Source: JABWBR01 sp036741235
GTDB lineage: Bacteria; Bacteroidota; Bacteroidia; Chitinophagales; Saprospiraceae
NCBI GenBank assembly: GCA_036741235.1
Contig: DAINSQ010000057.1
Coordinates: 1 to 26,006 of the forward strand
Length of the DNA: 26,006 nucleotides
Direction of reading: 5' to 3'
The notes under the pieces are model-generated. The model saw nothing but the letters and a program-made list of their open reading frames with translations. It did not search any database and was not told where the DNA came from. The position numbers and the translations under genes are program-made. Shown here piece after piece: positions 24,390 through 26,006 of this stretch (position 1 is its first letter; the number at the start of each line of letters is the position of its first letter).

Positions 24390-24436
24390 ACCGGCCAATC
24401 TGCATTTAGCTACCGGCAAATGCGAGATTGGCCGGT
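24390..24436. terminator. Strong 18-bp hairpin between patatin and GH13 genes (probable terminator)
   Basis: The left arm ACCGGCCAATCTGCATTT (24390-24407) pairs with 24418-24436 over 18 bp, with a single unpaired G at 24424 and a 10-base loop (AGCTACCGGC). It is GC-rich at the base. It is followed by TCTTATTATG rather than a true T-run, and on the other strand by TTGTTTATG. Position suggests transcription termination of the patatin gene. A mobile palindromic repeat or regulatory structure is an alternative. Confidence 0.6.
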
Positions 24437-24480
24437 CTTATTATGCTCATACATTATATTGCAGCATCAAACATCTATCT

Positions 24481-24488
24481 TATTTTTA
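24481..24488 (+). promoter_or_regulatory. Possible -7 box (TATTTTTA) for the GH13 gene
   Basis: Seven of eight matches to TAnnTTTG, 23 bases before the ATG at 24512 and just past the hairpin. Same variant as before the metalloprotease gene. Confidence 0.3.
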
Positions 24489-24511
24489 CCCAAAACAAAA
24501 ACACCCAACAC

Positions 24512-26006
24512 ATGCAATTCATTCGCTGTCTCCTCATCGGCGCTATCAGCGTTTTGTTGTTATATACTGCCTGTAATTCGCCGGAAGGCAAAACCACACA
24601 ACAAGCGCCAGGCACTGATTCCCTCGATAAACAATGGTGGAAAGAAGCCGTCGTGTACCAGATTTATCCCCGCAGCTTCCAGGATAGCAACGGCGACGGC
24701 ATCGGCGACCTGAAAGGCATTATCTCCCGGCTCGATTACGTAAAAAGCCTGGGCATCGATATGGTGTGGCTCAACCCCATTTACGCTTCACCCAATAAAG
24801 ACAACGGCTATGATATCTCCGACTACCAAAATATTATGAAGGAATTCGGCACGATGGAAGACTTCGACGCCCTGCTCAAAGGTATGCACGACCGGGGCAT
24901 CAAGGTCTTCATGGATCTCGTGGTTAACCACTGCAGCGACCAACATGCGTGGTTTAAATCCGCCCGCAGCTCGCGCAATAGCCCTTATTACAATTACTTC
25001 CACTGGTGGCCCGCTGAAAAAGGCAAGCCGCCTTACCGCTGGAGCGTTTTTGACGAAAAAGGCGACGCCTGGGAATACAACAAGGCTACCAATTCGTATT
25101 ACCTCCACTATTTCGCCGACGGCCAACCCGACCTCAACTGGGAAAACCCGCAGTTGCGCCAGGAGATTTATAAAATGATGCGCTTTTGGCTCGACAAGGG
25201 GATCGACGGCTTCCGCCTGGATGCTATTGCCTTTATTTCTAAAGATACAACCTTCCCTCCCCTACCCGCCGAATACAACGGCCAATGGGGAATGTATTAT
25301 GCTAGCGGACCCCGCCTGCACGACTATATGCAGGAAATGCACCGCGAAGTGCTGGGTAAATACAACATCGCAACAGTGGCCGAGGCGATGGGCGATGTGG
25401 AACGCGTGATGAAATTTGTAGACCCCGCCCGCAAGGAGCTAAATATGGCTTATTATTTCGAAGCAATCGATTTCGGTTATTTGCCCAATGAATACAAAAT
25501 GCCCGACCCCAATGGCTACGATTTTGTGCAGTGGAAGAAAATTTACGCCAAGTGGACCGATGCTTTCGCCAAAAAAGGCTGGGGCACCATCTACCTCGCC
25601 AACCACGATCAACCCCGCATGCTCACCCGCTGGGGCAACGATAGCCCCGAATTCCGCGACCTGTCGTCGAAAATGCTCACTACCTTTATCCTCAGCATGC
25701 GCGGTACGGCGTTTTATTATTTTGGCGATGAAATTGGCATGAGCAATATCAAATTCGACCGCGTGGAAGACTATAACGATATCGAATTGCTGACCAATTA
25801 CGCACAGGTGAAAGCCAAAGGCGGCGACCTGAAGCGCTTCCTGGAAGGAATGAAGATTTCGTCGCGCGACAACGGCCGAACACCTATGCAATGGGATAAC
25901 AGCCCCAATGGCGGCTTCACTACCGGCGCCCCCTGGCTCAAGGTAAACCCCAACTACGCCACAGTCAACGTAGCCGCCCAAGAGAATGATCCGCAGTCTA
26001 TTCTGA
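24512..26006 (+). CDS. GH13 alpha-glucosidase / oligo-1,6-glucosidase-like lipoprotein (3' end beyond window)
   Basis: 498 codons are visible and the frame is still open at the window edge. The N-terminus MQFIRCLLIGAISVLLLYTAC is a probable lipoprotein signal (lipid C21, although Tyr at -3 is unusual). The catalytic barrel starts at WWKEAVVYQIYPRSFQDSNGDGIGDL. All four GH13 regions are seen: MDLVVNH (134-140), GFRLDA (233-238, nucleophile D237), VAEAMGD (289-295, acid/base E291) and NHDQPR (364-369, D366). GRTPMQWD (455-462) and NGGFTTGAPWL are typical of alpha-glucosidases and oligo-1,6-glucosidases, so it probably cleaves maltose- or isomaltose-type oligosaccharides at the envelope. Only the C-terminal beta-sandwich is missing. 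No susCD or other starch genes are visible on this side. Confidence 0.92.
   Translation, partial: MQFIRCLLIGAISVLLLYTACNSPEGKTTQQAPGTDSLDKQWWKEAVVYQIYPRSFQDSNGDGIGDLKGIISRLDYVKSLGIDMVWLNPIYASPNKDNGYDISDYQNIMKEFGTMEDFDALLKGMHDRGIKVFMDLVVNHCSDQHAWFKSARSSRNSPYYNYFHWWPAEKGKPPYRWSVFDEKGDAWEYNKATNSYYLHYFADGQPDLNWENPQLRQEIYKMMRFWLDKGIDGFRLDAIAFISKDTTFPPLPAEYNGQWGMYYASGPRLHDYMQEMHREVLGKYNIATVAEAMGDVERVMKFVDPARKELNMAYYFEAIDFGYLPNEYKMPDPNGYDFVQWKKIYAKWTDAFAKKGWGTIYLANHDQPRMLTRWGNDSPEFRDLSSKMLTTFILSMRGTAFYYFGDEIGMSNIKFDRVEDYNDIELLTNYAQVKAKGGDLKRFLEGMKISSRDNGRTPMQWDNSPNGGFTTGAPWLKVNPNYATVNVAAQENDPQSIL

Noticed and set aside
24307..24511. tRNA or other RNA gene in the patatin-GH13 gap
   Set aside because: The strong hairpin is a single stem; no cloverleaf, T-loop or CCA end is visible there or in other gaps.

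Overview
The window looks like chromosomal DNA of a Bacteroidota bacterium, probably of the Saprospiria/Cytophagia kind. That placement is inferred from gene content and promoters and was not tested by a search. The signs are: -7 promoter boxes of the TAnnTTTG type with short leaders; a surface protein ending in a gliding-motility/T9SS type B sorting domain; a TonB-dependent receptor and a DUF5686 protein that both begin with a carboxypeptidase-regulatory-like domain; lipoproteins of families typical of the phylum (DUF6503-like); and a short GyrB (658 aa) without the long insert of the E. coli protein. Most genes are GC-rich. The Fic gene and its upstream region are clearly AT-richer.

Layout. 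1-87: decamer tandem array running into the stop codon of the first gene. 81-3992 (minus): apparent three-gene operon, transcribed lipoprotein (TIM-barrel-like, DUF3142-like at most) -> large helical-repeat secreted protein -> TRIC/UPF0126 membrane channel. 4025-7775 (plus): DUF6503-like lipoprotein and a DUF5686 outer-membrane protein; the first is divergent from the operon with promoter boxes only 3 bp apart. 7776-7924: heptamer inverted array between convergent genes. 7925-8812 (minus): DUF1684 protein. 8995-10149 (plus): self-inhibited class II Fic AMP-transferase. 10205-15507 (plus): secreted zinc metalloprotease followed 35 bp later by a TonB-dependent receptor. 15508-15750: inverted decamer array. 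15786-17840 (plus): long-form urocanate hydratase. 17833-20103 (minus): PKD/T9SS type B protein, overlapping hutU tail to tail by 8 bp. 20351-26006 (plus): degenerate YrdC/TsaC-like protein, gyrB, patatin-like phospholipase, a strong hairpin, and a GH13 alpha-glucosidase lipoprotein that runs off the window end.

How the genes fit together. Most of the window is cell-envelope and nutrient-acquisition machinery: secreted protease plus TonB receptor (possibly peptide breakdown and uptake), a starch/maltooligosaccharide-type glucosidase, an adhesin-like T9SS cargo protein, and several envelope proteins of unknown function. Housekeeping is represented by gyrB and histidine catabolism by hutU. No gap between genes exceeds 300 bases. 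No tRNA, rRNA, CRISPR array, insertion sequence or integrase was seen.

The most unusual signal is a family of short intergenic tandem arrays (10-bp G(A/G)GGTTATGA-like units and 7-bp TGTAGGT units) sitting at gene 3' ends. In each case the gene's own transcript meets the G-rich strand first. The decamer arrays begin at the base after the stop codon, contain a TGA in every unit so that all three frames are closed every 30 bases, and match the G-quadruplex pattern. They look like a 3'-end or terminator device, or a mobile microsatellite family, that ordinary annotation would miss.
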